From contig NZ_AEWI01000037.1 of the NCBI RefSeq assembly GCF_000191885.1, forward strand, positions 97,749 to 161,748: a stretch of DNA of 64,000 nt, given 5' to 3'. Source of the DNA: Anaerophaga thermohalophila DSM 12881. GTDB lineage: Bacteria; Bacteroidota; Bacteroidia; Bacteroidales; Marinilabiliaceae. The position numbers were made by a program, and so were the translations under genes. The notes under the pieces are model-generated. The model had not been told where the DNA came from, did not search any database, and saw only the letters and a list, made by a program, of their open reading frames with translations. The first letter of the stretch is position 1. Every line of letters starts with the position of its first letter. Shown piece after piece: positions 61,702 through 64,000 of the stretch.

Positions 61702-63546
61702 TTAATTTTTTGTGATAAGAGGCAACCGACATCTCACTTTACTTCCGGATTTTCCATCTTCCGAAATAAGATCAATAATCTCGAGACGGGGCTTCTTGCC
61801 ATTAGGAGAAAGGAGACTGAGACGTTCTTCAATTAACTCAATGCTCTCTTTGGATATGTCATTCTTTACATAAACTCCTTTATTCTCAAGGGTCAATTCC
61901 AAACCATCTTCCTTTTGCTCGTAGTAAATATTTATTCCGGGGCACTGATTGTCCTTAACTTTTCCTTTCGAAAATAATGCATCAATCAGCGGTCGAACCA
62001 ACATTGGCGGTACCAGCAAGTACCGCGACCCGGAAATAACGCGGAAATCTACACCACAATCAATTTTCTGGAAATAACGGCGGCATTGTACTTTAAGGTA
62101 TTTATTCAGAAGGTCTATTTCTTCTTCAAGAGGAATAAGTTCCATATCCCCTACATCAAGAAGTTTTCTTACCAAATCAGCGATATCATTTAAATATTCA
62201 ACGGCTTCATCTTTCTTATCCTCAAGAATATAATTTTGTACCGACGACAATACATTAAAAATCAGATGTGGATTCATCTGAAGCTGATGAATCTTTTGCT
62301 GAAGAACCTGTTTTTCTTTCTCCTTTTTCAGAAGGTTACTTCGTCCGTAAAGAAACCAGGCCACAATACCGAGAATAACCATTAAGCCAAGGATAATTAG
62401 AATCAAATTTTTCTGGTTATTTCTGGCTCTCATCAAATTAAACTCTTTTTCCATCAAATCTTTCTCCAGCTCATTATCAATCGTTTCTTCAAGATAGGCT
62501 TTATTGGAAATAATCAGGGAATCTTTTAATTGCGAATAAGTTTCAAGAACATCAATGGCTTTTTCATAATCTCCTTCCGCTTTTAATGCCTTAAATAAAG
62601 AATACAAATTTTTCTGTCTTAAATTATTCCATCCCATGTTCCGGGCGGTATGTTCAGCCCTTTCATAAAAAACCACCGCAAGGGAATTTCTCCCCTGTTC
62701 GTAATAAAGATCACCTAAAAGACTATAGATGTTGATGAGATAAGATGAAGATGAGTGAGTATTGAAATAATCGAGTGCTTCTTTCAAATAACTGGCAGAT
62801 TTCGCATAATCCTTTTCGTACAAAAATAAGGCCCCAATATTACATTTGACTTTTGCAATGCCTTCTGAATCACCAATTTTTTTGTATATCTCAATAGCCT
62901 CACCGTATTTCTCTATCGCCCGATTATTCAAGCCTCTTCCGGCAAGATAAATGGCATAATCATTCAAAACTGCTGCCGCATCGGCCAATGAATCCAATTC
63001 GAGAAATATATTTAACGAATGATCAAAATACTTTTCAGCACTTTCATACCTGCCTGCCTTGTCTTGTACAAGAGCAATATTGTGAAGACATTGAGCAAAA
63101 CCATAGTCATTCCCGGTTTTTCTTTCATACTCCGACGATTTTAAAAATGCTTCAAGCGCTTCATTGTATCGCTCTTTAAAATACCTGGTAAGTCCAAGAT
63201 TGTTAAAATAAATGGCGTTTTTTTCAGGCTTCTCAATACCGTTCAGGTATCCAATACTTTTTTCATAACAATCACCGGCAAAATCAAAATGTCCCTGATA
63301 ATAAGCCGCTTCTCCACGAAAATACCATCCGCTCGACGCAAGAGTGTCATTCCCGGAGTCTTCTGCATAAGTAATCAGCACCCTGGCAAGAGAATCGGCC
63401 TTTTCGACCGAATCCGGCAATAACTTTTTCAGCTTGTCTTCAATTCCAAAAACAAAAAGTGAATCATTTTCTGAGAACACTTTACTTGAGCACCCCAGAA
63501 TAATAAAGCAGAAAACCAGAAACGAAAATCCTTGACCTTTCTTCAT
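61702..63546 (-). CDS. TPR sensor kinase of the LytS/YehU type, degenerate
   Basis: Signal or lipoprotein leader (1-20, FCFIILGCSS) at ATG 63546, then about eight TPR repeats (30-360), one membrane helix (about 387-407) and a His_kinase domain with LQMNPHLIFNVLSSVQN, where His is the acceptor. The ATPase part is weak: the expected ENAIKHG reads IDALFSKG and the glycine box is ENKGVY. It may bind ATP poorly or act through another kinase. The LytTR regulator that usually accompanies this family is not here. Confidence 0.82.
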   Translation of the reverse strand: MKKGQGFSFLVFCFIILGCSSKVFSENDSLFVFGIEDKLKKLLPDSVEKADSLARVLITYAEDSGNDTLASSGWYFRGEAAYYQGHFDFAGDCYEKSIGYLNGIEKPEKNAIYFNNLGLTRYFKERYNEALEAFLKSSEYERKTGNDYGFAQCLHNIALVQDKAGRYESAEKYFDHSLNIFLELDSLADAAAVLNDYAIYLAGRGLNNRAIEKYGEAIEIYKKIGDSEGIAKVKCNIGALFLYEKDYAKSASYLKEALDYFNTHSSSSYLINIYSLLGDLYYEQGRNSLAVVFYERAEHTARNMGWNNLRQKNLYSLFKALKAEGDYEKAIDVLETYSQLKDSLIISNKAYLEETIDNELEKDLMEKEFNLMRARNNQKNLILIILGLMVILGIVAWFLYGRSNLLKKEKEKQVLQQKIHQLQMNPHLIFNVLSSVQNYILEDKKDEAVEYLNDIADLVRKLLDVGDMELIPLEEEIDLLNKYLKVQCRRYFQKIDCGVDFRVISGSRYLLVPPMLVRPLIDALFSKGKVKDNQCPGINIYYEQKEDGLELTLENKGVYVKNDISKESIELIEERLSLLSPNGKKPRLEIIDLISEDGKSGSKVRCRLPLITKN

Positions 63547-63782
63547 GCTTTGAAACACTAATAAAACTGATATATCTCAATTTCGTCACACAAAACTAAG
63601 GAATTATCTCATTTAAAAGTAACATCAACTGATAAAAACCGATTAAACAATAGATCGTTAGATTTTTAGATGTAAGATGTAATATAAAACTAACCTCTAA
63701 TCATCTGACATCAATTAAAGTACGATAAGATAAGCCGCGACAATATCCTTTCTTTGGCGCGAGGCAGTCAAGCCGTTACATA

Positions 63783-63816
63783 AAAAAAGCCGCTCCGGTG
63801 TTCCGGAACGGCTTTC
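63783..63816 (-). terminator. rRNA operon terminator
   Basis: Minus strand: stem AAAGCCGTTCCGG / CCGGAGCGGCTTT with an AACA loop and a seven-T tail, 10 bp past the 5S gene. Confidence 0.9.
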
Positions 63817-63825
63817 TTCTAAAAA

Positions 63826-63934
<109 letters not shown>

Positions 63935-64000
63935 AAGAGGGCCTCCCCTAACCCCTCCCAGGGAGGGGGATTGGAGGTGATGTGTTGACATATTGGAAGC

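Overview
The window comes from a Bacteroidota chromosome, most likely Bacteroidales/Marinilabiliales-like; I cannot name a species. The evidence is type IX secretion/gliding genes (porX, porW/sprE, gldH), -7 promoter boxes of the TAnnTTTG type, A-rich leaders without strong Shine-Dalgarno sites, S46 dipeptidyl-peptidases, TM2/PGxGQ membrane proteins, and many exported proteins with Gln right after the predicted signal cleavage site. An anaerobic-type ergothioneine gene pair suggests an anaerobic or microaerobic relative.

Layout. 1-5,350: initiator tRNA, a MITE, a gamma-glutamyltransferase-like enzyme, a soluble sensor kinase and alanine dehydrogenase. 5,750-10,830: minus-strand group porW, porX, tsaE (then ald), linking T9SS signalling to housekeeping genes. 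10,850-19,240: a sigma-54-type response regulator, then minus-strand housekeeping genes (Nfu, Mrp, alkyltransferase-like protein, TrmB, GldH, RicT, DNA polymerase III delta') and a divergent glycosyltransferase. 19,580-28,870: envelope proteins, a thiamine-binding-like protein, MetA, a TetR regulator and RNase R. 29,090-36,120: a DUF3267 membrane protein, an orphan CzcA-like RND pump missing its proton-relay aspartates, a pterin carbinolamine dehydratase and a hybrid PAS kinase with a dead receiver. 37,150-40,790: an intact EanB/EgtD-like pair flanked by at least four truncated genes. 40,910-48,060: YwqK-like repeat protein, CysS, an M28 glutaminyl-cyclase-like lipoprotein, and RNase HII whose last 11 codons were displaced by an IS1634-type element. 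48,340-54,410: outer-membrane barrels and a compact TM2/YidD/PGxGQ envelope operon whose yidD carries a one-base frameshift. 55,540-60,220: two S46 peptidases. 60,430-64,000: MarC, RNase HI, a TPR/LytS-like kinase, and the 5S rRNA end of an rRNA operon on the minus strand.

Two repeat families stand out. Family L (about 100-165 bp, ends ATGAAACGAGCATG and ACGGATGA) recurs about 14 times. It lies between genes and often supplies the start codon of the gene downstream, and in two places also the stop codon of the gene upstream, so it behaves like a mobile 5' leader. Family M is a MITE (65-145 bp) with ends TGAGTGC..GTATAAAAAGC and clear 5-6 bp target-site duplications at four copies. Together they account for most of the long non-coding stretches.

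Themes: protein secretion and maturation in the envelope (T9SS regulators, a candidate glutaminyl cyclase for Gln+1 exported proteins, S46 peptidases), thiol/redox chemistry (ergothioneine pair, alanine dehydrogenase, peroxidase relics), and genome remodelling by small mobile elements and deletions.
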